Notes: generated by a model from the letters alone, not told the origin. A stretch of DNA of 12,569 bases from Rhizobium sp. Q54 (GCA_945903655.1 CAMDOY010000078.1:1-12569); one strand, 5' to 3'; positions 1 to 7,566 are shown, counted from the stretch's first letter. Numbers and translations are program-made.

Positions 1-58
1 TGGCGCGGTGCATAGAGGAAATCTGCGCCCCGCGCAAGGCGTTGCTCAGCTTTTAGCG
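1..58. other. Left-edge sequence downstream of recJ
   Basis: These 58 bases follow the recJ stop codon in its direction of transcription. They hold a short perfect hairpin on the minus strand (TGCGC, GGG loop, GCGCA, followed by GATTT) that could be a weak transcription end. The T tract is poor, so I do not call it a terminator. No coding region can be supported in this stub. Confidence 0.4.
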
Positions 59-1864
59 TCAAAGGCGGCGATCGCCGGGTTTGGCGGCGTCCAGCAGGCG
101 CAATTGCACCCGCTCGCCACCGCCCCAGCGATCAATGGAAAGGCTGCCCGCCAGGTGCATGGGCTCGCCCCGCGCGGCCATGATCGCCCGGCCCAAAGGC
201 TCGGCGGCCTGTCGGAAGGCGATGGCGTTGAGCATGGCGCCATCGCCCGATTTCGCCCGCACCCGCAGATGGCCCTGCCCCACCTCGCCCGCATCGATGA
301 TTCGGTGGGCGGGGAAGGCGAAGGTCGGTTCGGGATTGCCGGAGCCGAAAGGCCCGGCCTGTTCGATCATCTCGATCACCTGCGGACGCGCCCCGCCAGC
401 GGTCAGGGCCGCGTCGATCATGAGGGCGTCGTCGGCCCGGGCGCCGTCCACATAAAGGGTCAGGCGCTGCTCCAGAAAGGCGCGGAAATCGCCGAGCCGA
501 TCCCGCGCGATAGTGATTCCCGCCGCCATGGCGTGACCGCCGCCCTTGACCAGAATCCCCTCCTCGACGGCGGCGCGCACGGCGCGGCCGAGATCAACCC
601 CGGGGATGGAGCGGCCGGAGCCAGTTCCAATTTTCCCATTCAAAGCAATGGCGAAGGCAGGTCTCTTAAAGCGTTCTTTCAAGCGCGAGGCCACCAATCC
701 GACCACACCGGGGTGCCAGCCCTCCTGGGCAGTGACCACCACGGCGCCATGTTCCTCCACCCCAAGGCTGGCGAGCGCCTCGGCCTGCGCCTCCTCCACC
801 GCCACCATCTCGATGGCCTGGCGCTCGCGGTTGAGGCGGTCGAGTTCGGCGGCCACGCGCCCGGCCTCGATCTCGTCCTGAAGCATCAGCAGCTTGGCGC
901 CCAGCGCGGCGTCGCCGATACGCCCGCCCGCATTGATGCGCGGCCCGATGACGAAGCCAAGGTGATAGCAGCTGGGCGGGCCCGAGGCGCCAGCGCAGTC
1001 GAAGAGCGCGCGCAGTCCCACCCGCCCCCGCCCGCGCATGACCGCAAGGCCCTTGGCGACGAAGGCCCGGTTGAGGCCCTTGAGGGGGACCACATCGGCC
1101 ACCGTGGCCAGCGCCACCAGGTCAAGGCGAGAGAGCAGGTCGGGCTCGGGGCGGGCCTTGGTCCAGAAGCCGGAGCGGCGCAGGCGCCGGTTGAGGCCCA
1201 CCAGGGTCATGAAGGCGACGCCAGTGGCGCAGAGGGTGCCGAGGCCCGACAGATCGTCCTGCCGGTTCGGATTGACCAGCGCCGCCACCGGGGGCAGCTC
1301 CTCGGGCGCCTGATGGTGGTCGAGCACCACCACATCCATGCCCAGCTTGGCCGCTTCCGCGAAGGGTTCGAAACTCGTGGTGCCGCAATCCACCGTCACC
1401 AGCAGGGAGGCGCCCTGCCCGGCCAGCGCCTTGATGGCCTCCGTATTGGGCCCGTAGCCCTCGAAGATGCGGTCGGGGATATGGATGATGAAGGGGATGC
1501 CGCAGGCCTCCAGATAGCCCGCCACCAGCGCGCTGGAACAGGCGCCGTCCACGTCGTAATCGCCGAAGACCGCGACGGTCTCGCCTTTCTCGATGGCGTG
1601 GGCCAGCCGGTCGAGGGCGGGCTCCATGTCCTGCATCACATGGGGGTCGGGCATGAGGGCGCGGACCGTGGGGTCGAGATAAGCGGCGACCTCTTCCGGC
1701 GCCACGCCGCGCCCGGCGAGCACGCGCGCCAGCAAATCGGAATGGCCGTAGAGCTGGGTCATGGCCTGCGCGCGGCCCTGCCCCTCGAGATCGAGACGGT
1801 CGCGCCAGGGCCGTCCGGTCACGGAAGCCTGAACATCGAGAAAGAGACGGCGGGGCGTTGGCAT
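59..1864 (-). CDS. recJ: Single-stranded-DNA-specific exonuclease RecJ
   Basis: RecJ degrades single-stranded DNA 5' to 3' in the cytoplasm; it acts in RecF-pathway recombination, base excision repair and mismatch repair. The 601-residue product carries the DHH-superfamily metal motifs in order: DYDVDG (102-107), VDCGT (158-162) and LDHH (181-184), followed by ATVADVVPL (253-261) and GPRINAGGRIG (about 307-317). The DHHA1 part shows SGRS (416-419) and GGGHAMAAG (441-449), and a C-terminal OB-like nucleic-acid-binding part follows. The length fits the family (about 570-610) and all key acidic and His residues are present. The ATG start is preceded only by a weak GGGCC-type ribosome binding site. 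It lies 40 bases downstream of an exported-protein gene, so the two are probably co-transcribed. A 10-base perfect palindrome (GTGCTAGCAC, 1871-1880) sits just before the start codon. Confidence 0.97.
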   Translation of the reverse strand: MPTPRRLFLDVQASVTGRPWRDRLDLEGQGRAQAMTQLYGHSDLLARVLAGRGVAPEEVAAYLDPTVRALMPDPHVMQDMEPALDRLAHAIEKGETVAVFGDYDVDGACSSALVAGYLEACGIPFIIHIPDRIFEGYGPNTEAIKALAGQGASLLVTVDCGTTSFEPFAEAAKLGMDVVVLDHHQAPEELPPVAALVNPNRQDDLSGLGTLCATGVAFMTLVGLNRRLRRSGFWTKARPEPDLLSRLDLVALATVADVVPLKGLNRAFVAKGLAVMRGRGRVGLRALFDCAGASGPPSCYHLGFVIGPRINAGGRIGDAALGAKLLMLQDEIEAGRVAAELDRLNRERQAIEMVAVEEAQAEALASLGVEEHGAVVVTAQEGWHPGVVGLVASRLKERFKRPAFAIALNGKIGTGSGRSIPGVDLGRAVRAAVEEGILVKGGGHAMAAGITIARDRLGDFRAFLEQRLTLYVDGARADDALMIDAALTAGGARPQVIEMIEQAGPFGSGNPEPTFAFPAHRIIDAGEVGQGHLRVRAKSGDGAMLNAIAFRQAAEPLGRAIMAARGEPMHLAGSLSIDRWGGGERVQLRLLDAAKPGDRRL

Positions 1865-1904
1865 GGCCCAGTGCTAGCACGGGCTGGGCAGGCTGCGAAG
1901 CGGT

Positions 1905-2483
1905 TCAGCGTTTTGCTGTGGCTACGGGCGGGGACTTGGGTGTGACTTGGGGCTTGGGCGAAGCCGCAGTCTCGACCACCACAAGGGGCGACTTCCCCCG
2001 GCGGTTGGCGCGCTCGATGGCCGCGAGCTGGCTGTTTTTCGAGCCAGCCTTCGCGAGGCTGGCGAAATCGCGGGGGGAATGCCGGGATCCGCCCCCGCCC
2101 CGATAGACCATGAGTCCCTCGGTGGTCACCACCACATCGCCGGAGCGCAGGGTGGGATCGTTGAGGAAGGGGCCGAGGGGGCCTGCGCCCACCGGGGGCG
2201 GCTCGACCTTCTCGGGCTTGCCGCTCTCCTCGAAGGCGCGGGCGGACCGCCCATAACCCTGCCCCTCCCCCGCGCGCAGCCCCTGCTCACGCCGGGGCCA
2301 TGTGCGGGAGACGCCCCGCGAGGTCGGCGCATAGGCCGCCGCCTGCGGCTGGAAGCCCCCAAACAGCGCCTCAAAGAAATTCTGCGCCATGGCGGGCGCA
2401 GGCGCGGCCATGAGCAGCGCAAACGCAAGCATGAAGATGGCCCCGGGCGGGGCCAGAGAGAAACAGATGGGCTGAGGCGGCAT
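1905..2483 (-). CDS. Exported protein of unknown function upstream of recJ
   Basis: The 192-residue product has an N-terminal hydrophobic stretch (about 16-32) ending in a signal-peptidase I site after AMA (31-33), so it is probably periplasmic. The mature protein opens with NFFEALFGGF (35-44), then a Pro/Gly/Arg-rich low-complexity part. A small conserved-looking block, GDVVVTTEGLMVYRG (115-129), is followed by HSPRDF (135-140). The tail is basic and rich in Ala, Pro and Lys. I recall similar FF..LFG proteins in Rhizobiales but know no function. The ATG at 2483 lacks a good ribosome binding site; an ATG at 2432 would leave a 175-residue protein whose signal peptide also lacks basic residues, so the start is uncertain. 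The terminator at 2553-2579 separates it from glpX; recJ follows after 40 bases. Codon use matches its neighbours. Confidence 0.8.
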   Translation of the reverse strand: MPPQPICFSLAPPGAIFMLAFALLMAAPAPAMAQNFFEALFGGFQPQAAAYAPTSRGVSRTWPRREQGLRAGEGQGYGRSARAFEESGKPEKVEPPPVGAGPLGPFLNDPTLRSGDVVVTTEGLMVYRGGGGSRHSPRDFASLAKAGSKNSQLAAIERANRRGKSPLVVVETAASPKPQVTPKSPPVATAKR

Positions 2484-2552
2484 CGCGAACGTCCAGGTGG
2501 ATGTCCGGGATAAGCCTCAGGGGGCGGGAAGGTTGCGCTTGTGTGGGCAAAC

Positions 2553-2579
2553 AAAAAAAGGCCGCCCCACCGGGCGGCC
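2553..2579 (-). terminator. Intrinsic terminator of the hom-glpX transcript
   Basis: On the minus strand, an 8-bp perfect GC stem (GGCCGCCC with GGGCGGCC, plus strand 2560-2567 and 2572-2579) with a 4-base loop is followed by seven T residues. It lies about 27 bases past the glpX stop codon. This is a textbook rho-independent terminator and marks the end of the unit containing hom and glpX. Confidence 0.93.
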
Positions 2580-2605
2580 CTTCCCTACGCCAAAGCGCAG
2601 ACCTC

Positions 2606-3592
2606 TCAGAACTTGCTCATCTCGCGATGCTCGGCCTGAATCCGGCGCACCGTGCCGGTGACGGAGCGGTAGATCACCGTCTCGGTCTCGATCACGTCCT
2701 TGCCGAAGCGCACGCCTTTCAGCAGGGCGCCATCGGTGACGCCGGTGGCGCAGACGATGACGTCGCCGGAGGCCAGCTCCCGCATGTCGTATTTCTTGGT
2801 AGGATCCTTGATGCCCATCTTGAAGGCGCGCTCGCGCTTGGCCTCGGTGTCGAGAATCAGGCGACCCTGCATCTGGCCGCCGACGCAGCGCAGCGCGCCC
2901 GCCGCCAGCACGCCCTCGGGAGCGCCGCCGGTGCCGATATACATGTCCACGCCCGTCTGGGCGGTCTGGGCGGTGAAGATCACGCCCGCCACATCCCCAT
3001 CGGTGATGAGCCGCACGGAGGCGCCTGCGCGGCGAATGCCCGCGATGATATGGTCATGGCGGGGACGGTCGAGCACCAGCACGGTGATCTCGCCGGGCTT
3101 CACGCCCTTGGCCTTGGCGAGAGAGCGCACATTCTCCTCGGCGGACATGTCGAGGTCCACCACGCCGGGGGCGTAGCCCGGGCCGATGGCGATCTTGTCC
3201 ATATAGACGTCGGGCGCATTGAGCAGGGTGCCGCCCTGGGCCATGGCCATCACGGCGATGGAGCCGGGCATGTCCTTGGCGCAGAGGGTGGTGCCTTCCA
3301 GCGGGTCCACGGCGATGTCGACGCGCGGGCCGGTGCGGGTGCCAAGGCGCTCGCCGATGAAGAGCATGGGCGCCTCATCGCGCTCGCCCTCGCCGATGAC
3401 CACGGTGCCGTCGATGGGCAGGCGGTTCAGCTCGCGGCGCATGGCGTCCACGGCGGCCTGGTCGGCGGCCTTCTCGTCGCCCCGGCCCCGCAGGCGCGCA
3501 GAGGCCACGGCGGCGCGCTCGGTCACGCGGACGAGTTCGAGCGTCAGGATGCGCTCGATGATCTTTTCTTCCTGGATGACGAGATCGGGCAT
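2606..3592 (-). CDS. glpX: Class II fructose-1,6-bisphosphatase GlpX
   Basis: GlpX hydrolyses fructose 1,6-bisphosphate to fructose 6-phosphate, a cytoplasmic step of gluconeogenesis (and of the Calvin cycle where that is present). The 328-residue product matches the class II family in length and motifs: IGEGERDEAPML (66-77), DPLEGT (96-101, metal/phosphate site), TDGDV (197-201) and GTGGAPEGVLAA (220-231). This sets it apart from the class I (Fbp) family. The ATG is preceded by AGAGGA seven bases upstream. It lies 31 bases downstream of hom, which points to co-transcription, and ends at a strong terminator. The hom-glpX-recJ order is one I remember from other Rhizobiales; here an exported-protein gene sits between glpX and recJ. 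Some cyanobacterial relatives also act on sedoheptulose 1,7-bisphosphate; the sequence alone does not decide that here. Confidence 0.97.
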   Translation of the reverse strand: MPDLVIQEEKIIERILTLELVRVTERAAVASARLRGRGDEKAADQAAVDAMRRELNRLPIDGTVVIGEGERDEAPMLFIGERLGTRTGPRVDIAVDPLEGTTLCAKDMPGSIAVMAMAQGGTLLNAPDVYMDKIAIGPGYAPGVVDLDMSAEENVRSLAKAKGVKPGEITVLVLDRPRHDHIIAGIRRAGASVRLITDGDVAGVIFTAQTAQTGVDMYIGTGGAPEGVLAAGALRCVGGQMQGRLILDTEAKRERAFKMGIKDPTKKYDMRELASGDVIVCATGVTDGALLKGVRFGKDVIETETVIYRSVTGTVRRIQAEHREMSKF

Positions 3593-3623
3593 GGCGTTCC
3601 TCTGGCCTGGGAATAGGGGCGCG

Positions 3624-4937
3624 CTAGTCGCGCTCGATTCGGATGACTTGCGGGCGTTCGGCGATATAGCCGTCCTTGACGACGGCTTCCAGCACCTCCC
3701 GGATCGTCGTTTCGGAGGTGGCGTAGGTCATCAGGATGACCGGCACCACCCCATTGGGGCTGACTTCGCCGGGCTTGGCGGGGCGGCTGCGCTGCACGAT
3801 GCTCTCCAGCGAGATCTGGCGCTCGGCCATGCGGGTGGCGATGGCGGCGGCGGCGCCCGGCCGGTCATGAACCGACAGGCGGATATAATAGCCGCCTTCG
3901 TGGCGCTGCATGGGCAGGCGTGTGGCGGTCTCGAGATCGGCCACCGGCAGGCCGAAGGGGGCCGAGCGGATGCCCTTGGCGATATCGGCGATATCGGCCA
4001 CCACGGCGGAAGCGGTGGCGTCGCCCCCTGCCCCCGGGCCCACCAGCGTCAGCTCCTTCACAGCGTCCGCGTCGATGGTGACGGCGTTGGTGACGCCCAT
4101 GACCTGCGCAACAGAGGAGGATTTGGGGATCATGGTGGGGTGGACGCGCTGCTCGATGCCGCCCGCCGTGCGCTGGGCCACGCCCAGCAGCTTGATGCGA
4201 TAGCCCAGCTCGTCCGCCGCCTTGAGATCGGCCAGGGTGATCGACTGGATGCCCTCCACATGGATGGCCTCCAGATCCACCGCCGTGCCGAAGGCCAGCG
4301 CCGTCAGGATCGCGAGCTTGTTGGCGGAATCGAAACCGCCGATGTCAAAGGTGGGGTCCGCCTCCGCATAGCCGAGACGCTGGGCCTCCTTGAGGCAGGC
4401 CTCGAAGGACAGGCCCTCCAGCTCCATACGGGAGAGGATGTAATTGCAGGTGCCGTTAAGAATGCCATAGACGCGCACGATCTGGTTGCCCGCCAGACCC
4501 TCGCGCAGGGTCTTCACGATGGGGATGCCGCCCGCCACCGAGGCCTCGAAGGCCAGCGCCACATGCTTGTCCTCGGCCAGCTTGGCCAGGGCCATGCCAT
4601 GGGCCGCCAGCAGCGCCTTGTTGGCGGTGACGACCGACTTGCCAGCGGCCAGCGCCGCCTCCACCGCCTCGCGGGCCGCGCCCTCGGAGCCGCCCATCAG
4701 CTCGACGAAGAGGTCGATCTCAGGCGAGCGGGCCAGGGCCACGGGATCGTCGAACCAGGCGAAGCCCGAGACATCGACGCCCCGATCCCGGCTGCGCTCG
4801 CGGGCGCAGACGGCGGTGACCGTGATGGAGCGCCCGGTCCGGGCCGCAAGGGCGGCGGACTGGCGGTCGAGGAGGCGGATGACGGAAGCGCCGACGTTGC
4901 CGAGACCGGCTATGCCAACGCGCAGGGACTGGGACAT
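3624..4937 (-). CDS. hom: Homoserine dehydrogenase with C-terminal ACT domain
   Basis: The enzyme reduces aspartate 4-semialdehyde to homoserine with NAD(P)H, the branch point to threonine and methionine. The 437-residue product has an N-terminal Rossmann fold with GIAGLGNVG (8-16), TANKALLA (104-111), then the catalytic and dimerisation part with GILNGTCNYILSRM (158-171) and YAEADPTFDIGGFDSANK (190-207). A C-terminal ACT domain (about 349-425, starting GYYIRLSVHDRPG) suggests feedback control by threonine, as in other monofunctional Hom proteins of this length. An upstream in-frame ATG at 5042 would add 35 residues before the conserved fold; the start at 4937 is chosen because MSQSLRVGIAG begins the Rossmann fold and AGAGG lies four bases before it. 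glpX follows after 31 bases. The leader contains an inverted repeat described separately. Confidence 0.96.
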   Translation of the reverse strand: MSQSLRVGIAGLGNVGASVIRLLDRQSAALAARTGRSITVTAVCARERSRDRGVDVSGFAWFDDPVALARSPEIDLFVELMGGSEGAAREAVEAALAAGKSVVTANKALLAAHGMALAKLAEDKHVALAFEASVAGGIPIVKTLREGLAGNQIVRVYGILNGTCNYILSRMELEGLSFEACLKEAQRLGYAEADPTFDIGGFDSANKLAILTALAFGTAVDLEAIHVEGIQSITLADLKAADELGYRIKLLGVAQRTAGGIEQRVHPTMIPKSSSVAQVMGVTNAVTIDADAVKELTLVGPGAGGDATASAVVADIADIAKGIRSAPFGLPVADLETATRLPMQRHEGGYYIRLSVHDRPGAAAAIATRMAERQISLESIVQRSRPAKPGEVSPNGVVPVILMTYATSETTIREVLEAVVKDGYIAERPQVIRIERD

Positions 4938-4974
4938 GGGGCCTCTGGACGAGGGTGGCGCTGCCGGGGTTGTG

Positions 4975-5048
4975 CCTGATTTGCAGGCCGCGATCAAGGA
5001 AGCTGAGCCGCCTGCCCCGCGCCCTCCCCAGTTTGCTTGCAAATCAGG
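4975..5048. repeat. 11-bp inverted repeat in the hom leader
   Basis: Two perfectly complementary 11-base arms (CCTGATTTGCA at 4975-4985 and TGCAAATCAGG at 5038-5048) are separated by 52 GC-rich bases. The right arm overlaps the stop codon of the 81-residue membrane protein gene (5044-5046); the left arm lies 37 bases before the hom start codon. In RNA read from the minus strand this could fold into a long-range stem across the hom leader, or the arms could be protein binding sites in DNA. There is no T tract, so it is not an intrinsic terminator. The arms are seen directly; any role is inference. Confidence 0.6.
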
Positions 5049-5289
5049 GGTTTACCAGAGTGGATGACAGGTCTTCCGGACGCACGATGATCGTCTTCAC
5101 CCGCTTGGTGGTGAGATCATTGGGATTCTGGTCCATTTTTGGGGGCGCAGCCTCCGCCCGGGGCGGTGGCGCGGGCGTGGCTGCTGGCGGCTTCGCATCC
5201 TCGTGGACATGCGCAACCAAAAAGCCAACGAGGAAGATCAACAAAACCCCGAGGCACCAGGAAAGCAATTTGATGATGCGGTCGATCAA
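5044..5289 (-). CDS. Small single-pass membrane protein, unknown function
   Basis: The 81-residue product has one N-terminal transmembrane segment (about 8-26, rich in Leu, Val and Phe) after a short stretch with Arg4 and Lys7. That predicts an N-in, C-out anchor. A Pro/Ala-rich linker follows (about 32-50), then a polar tail with RVKTIIVRPEDLSSTLVN (63-80). The start is TTG, supported by GAGGA at 5294-5298 (four bases before it) and by the membrane segment, which would be lost if the next in-frame ATG (residue 52) were used. It lies 85 bases after the second binding-protein gene and 106 bases before hom, with no terminator visible on either side. I do not recognise a family. Composition and domain layout look like a real gene, but its small size and rare start codon keep confidence moderate. 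Confidence 0.68.
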   Translation of the reverse strand: MIDRIIKLLSWCLGVLLIFLVGFLVAHVHEDAKPPAATPAPPPRAEAAPPKMDQNPNDLTTKRVKTIIVRPEDLSSTLVNP

Positions 5290-5293
5290 GGGA

Positions 5294-5298
5294 TCCTC
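5294..5298 (-). promoter_or_regulatory. Ribosome binding site that supports a TTG start
   Basis: The minus strand reads GAGGA, four bases before the TTG at 5287-5289. There is no in-frame ATG nearby, so this site is the main evidence that the small membrane protein starts at TTG. Confidence 0.65.
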
Positions 5299-5374
5299 GC
5301 GGCGACTGCCGAATCGAGCAAACGCTAGTCCCTCCGGAGCCCGGCGGCAAGGATGGCCGTTGGATGGATGAGCT

Positions 5375-6406
5375 TCACTGGGGCGGCTGCAGCGCCTTTT
5401 TCACTTTCCCGATGATATCGGGAGACGTTTCGTAAAAGCGTCGGACGAGGCGCTGGGTTTCCACCCCGTCCACAGCGTCGATGTCGAGCCCGGCCCGCTG
5501 GGCCTCCGCCATGAATTGGGGATCGCGCATGGTCGCCATGAAGGCCTTGCGAAGGGCGCTCACCCGTTCGGCGGGGACTTCCGCCGCCACCAGATAGGGG
5601 CGACCGAAACTGGTGTGGCTGAAGAACAGCTCCATGATCTCCCGCTGCTCCGGCGTTTTGGCGAAATCGCTGGCGCGCGGCACGCCCTCCTTGTTGAGGT
5701 CGGGATAGCCCTGCACATGAGTCTGGGCCAGCACGCGCATCTGGCCGCTCTCGCCGAACCAGTTGGGATTGGTGACGGAGATGGAGGGCCAGGCGAAGCC
5801 GCAAGCGCCCTGCACCTCCCCCTTCTCCATGGCGAGCATGATGGAGCGGCTGCCGGTGTAGCCGATGATCACCTTGAACTTGGTCCCCAGCACATTGTTC
5901 AAGGTCATGGCGAAGTCGGCGCTGGAGCTGGCCATGCTGGCGCCCATGATGAGCGGCGTCTCCAGGGCTTCGGCAAAGGTCTTCACAGCCGCATCCTTGC
6001 GCGCCAGACAGACATAGACATCGTCATTGGCCGAGCCCAGCAGTTGGAAGCGGCCGGGATCATGGCGCACGGTGGTGGTGCCGATGAGCGGCTCCAGCAA
6101 GGCGCCCGCGAAGATGGCGCCGATCACCGTGCCATCCTTCGGCGCGTTGGCCGCCACATGATAGGCGGCCAGGTTGCTCCCGGCGCCCGGCATGTTGGAG
6201 ACCATGACGGTGGGGTTGCCGGGAATGTGATCACCCAGATGGCGGGCGATGAAACGGGCGTAGGCGTCATAGCCGCCACCCGCCGCCGTGCCCACCACGA
6301 TGGAGATCTGCTTGCCCTTATAAAACTGCGCCACCGCATCCTGCGCCCGGGCGAGGCCCGGCGACAGGGCCGTAAGCGCGGCGATGCAAAGACCGGCAAG
6401 CCGCAT
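5375..6406 (-). CDS. TctC/Bug-type periplasmic solute-binding protein (second copy)
   Basis: This 343-residue protein belongs to the tripartite tricarboxylate transporter receptor family (TctC, also called Bug). Members bind carboxylates or related small molecules in the periplasm and, where the partners exist, pass them to TctAB. A signal peptide is clear (1-21, cleavage after ARA). The ligand-loop block GGGYDAYARFIARH (43-56) is followed by PGNPTVMVSNMPGAGSN (62-78) and APKDGT (88-93). Cys133 and Cys202 match cysteines in the upstream paralogue at the same spacing (69 residues). Its ATG follows GGGAGGG by four bases and lies 14 bases after the first copy, so the two form one operon. No TctA or TctB membrane gene lies in the window. 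The ligand cannot be told from the sequence. The two copies are collinear and, by eye, identical at well over half of their positions. Confidence 0.9.
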   Translation of the reverse strand: MRLAGLCIAALTALSPGLARAQDAVAQFYKGKQISIVVGTAAGGGYDAYARFIARHLGDHIPGNPTVMVSNMPGAGSNLAAYHVAANAPKDGTVIGAIFAGALLEPLIGTTTVRHDPGRFQLLGSANDDVYVCLARKDAAVKTFAEALETPLIMGASMASSSADFAMTLNNVLGTKFKVIIGYTGSRSIMLAMEKGEVQGACGFAWPSISVTNPNWFGESGQMRVLAQTHVQGYPDLNKEGVPRASDFAKTPEQREIMELFFSHTSFGRPYLVAAEVPAERVSALRKAFMATMRDPQFMAEAQRAGLDIDAVDGVETQRLVRRFYETSPDIIGKVKKALQPPQ

Positions 6407-6420
6407 CGATCCCTCCCCAC

Positions 6421-7482
6421 TCAGTTCGGTTGAAGCGCCTTCTTGATCTTTTCGGTGATCTCTCTGGGCGACGCATAAATCTTGGCGATAAGCGCCTGCA
6501 CATCATCCGCCGAAACCGGATCGACCTCCAGATTGGCGCGCTTGGCGTCCGCCAGGAGCTCGGGGTCCTTCAGGGTGGCCCAGAAGGCCTTGCGGAGGGC
6601 CTCCACGCGGTCCTTCGGCACCTGCGGCGCCACCACATAGGGCCGTCCGAAGACCTGCTGGGCGAAGAAGAGCTCCAGCATGGCGCGCTGCTCGTCGGTT
6701 TTCGCGTAGCTCATGGCGTTGGGGACGCCCATGGCGTTCAGCTCCGAATGCCCCTTCACATGGGTCTGGAGGATCACCCGCATGGTGCCCTTTTCGCCGA
6801 ACCAACCCGCATTTGTGACGGAGATAGAGGGCCATGCGAAACCGCAAGCCGAAAGAACCTCACCTTTGTCGATGGCGAGCCCGATCTCACGGCTGCCGGG
6901 GTAGCCAAGCACCATTTTGAATTTCGTGCCGATCACCGCATTCAGAATCGCCGGAAAATCCGAGGTGGAGCTGGAATTGCTGGCGCCCGCCAGCAGCTCC
7001 ATCTTCAGGACATCCTCGATGGATTTGGCGGGCGCGTCCTTGCGGGCCACGCAGACATAGACGTCATTGTTGGCGCTGCCCAGGAATTGCGATTTCGAGG
7101 GATCATGCTGCACAGGCGTCGTGCCGATCAGCGGCTCCAGCGGAGAGCCGCCGTAAAGGGCGCCGATCATCGTGCCATCCTTGGGCGCGGCGTTGTAAAT
7201 GAAGTTCGCGGCGACATTGCTGCCCGCCCCCGGCATATTCGACACGATGACCGTGGGGTTGCCGGGCATATGTTTGCTCATGTGCCGGGCGACCAGGCGG
7301 GCATAGGTGTCATAACCGCCGCCAGCGGAGGAACCCACGAGAATGGTGATGTTTTTTCCTTTGTAAAAGGAAGCGACGGCGGCGTCGTCCGCGACCGCCT
7401 GCCCCGCACCACAAAAGACAGGGGCGCTCGCCGCCGCCAAAAACCCGATACGCTGTAGCCAAGCCGATGCCTTACGGTGCAT
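6421..7482 (-). CDS. TctC/Bug-type periplasmic solute-binding protein (first copy)
   Basis: The 353-residue product is a TctC/Bug-family receptor, the first of a tandem pair. It has a signal peptide (1-31, cleavage after AVA), then the family blocks GGGYDTYARLVARH (55-68), PGNPTVIVSNMPGAGSN (73-89) and APKDGT (99-104), and a conserved ACGFAWPSISVTN (212-224) shared almost exactly with the second copy. Cys144 and Cys213 may form a disulfide in the periplasm (inference). The reading frame is open further upstream, but an ATG at 7569 would place translation inside the terminator of the preceding gene. The ATG at 7482 has AAGGGA six bases before it and a Lys/Arg N-terminus typical of signal peptides, so it is preferred. 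The promoter must lie within about 85 bases (7483-7567); I see no convincing -35/-10 pair there. Confidence 0.9.
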   Translation of the reverse strand: MHRKASAWLQRIGFLAAASAPVFCGAGQAVADDAAVASFYKGKNITILVGSSAGGGYDTYARLVARHMSKHMPGNPTVIVSNMPGAGSNVAANFIYNAAPKDGTMIGALYGGSPLEPLIGTTPVQHDPSKSQFLGSANNDVYVCVARKDAPAKSIEDVLKMELLAGASNSSSTSDFPAILNAVIGTKFKMVLGYPGSREIGLAIDKGEVLSACGFAWPSISVTNAGWFGEKGTMRVILQTHVKGHSELNAMGVPNAMSYAKTDEQRAMLELFFAQQVFGRPYVVAPQVPKDRVEALRKAFWATLKDPELLADAKRANLEVDPVSADDVQALIAKIYASPREITEKIKKALQPN

Positions 7483-7488
7483 TTCCAG

Positions 7489-7494
7489 TCCCTT
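7489..7494 (-). promoter_or_regulatory. Ribosome binding site that sets the start of the first binding protein
   Basis: AAGGGA on the minus strand lies six bases before the ATG at 7482. It favours this start over the in-frame ATGs at 7521 and 7569. Confidence 0.7.
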
Positions 7495-7566
7495 GTTTCG
7501 CCGGGGCGCCTGCGACGCCATCGCGCGTATGAGACCAGAAGTCGCCCCTCGCGTCCACTGGGCGCG

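Noticed and set aside
8..1945. Long open plus-strand frame (645 codons) opposite recJ
   Set aside because: RecJ on the other strand has all family motifs. The plus-strand reading is rich in His, Gly, Ala and Arg without recognisable motifs, as expected from the antisense of a GC-biased gene.
3219..4979. Long open plus-strand frame (586 codons) opposite glpX and hom
   Set aside because: It spans two well-supported minus-strand genes, has no motif, and its composition is that of an antisense shadow.
4938..5042. N-terminal extension of Hom from an ATG at 5042
   Set aside because: The extra 35 residues are low complexity and precede the conserved Rossmann start. The start at 4937 has AGAGG correctly placed.
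4938..5050. SAM-II-type riboswitch in the hom leader
   Set aside because: The minus-strand leader contains CCCCTGATTTG followed later by GGGG, which recalls the first stem and loop of SAM-II. The A-rich loop and pseudoknot strand needed downstream are missing, and the stretch is very GC-rich. A covariance-model search would settle it.
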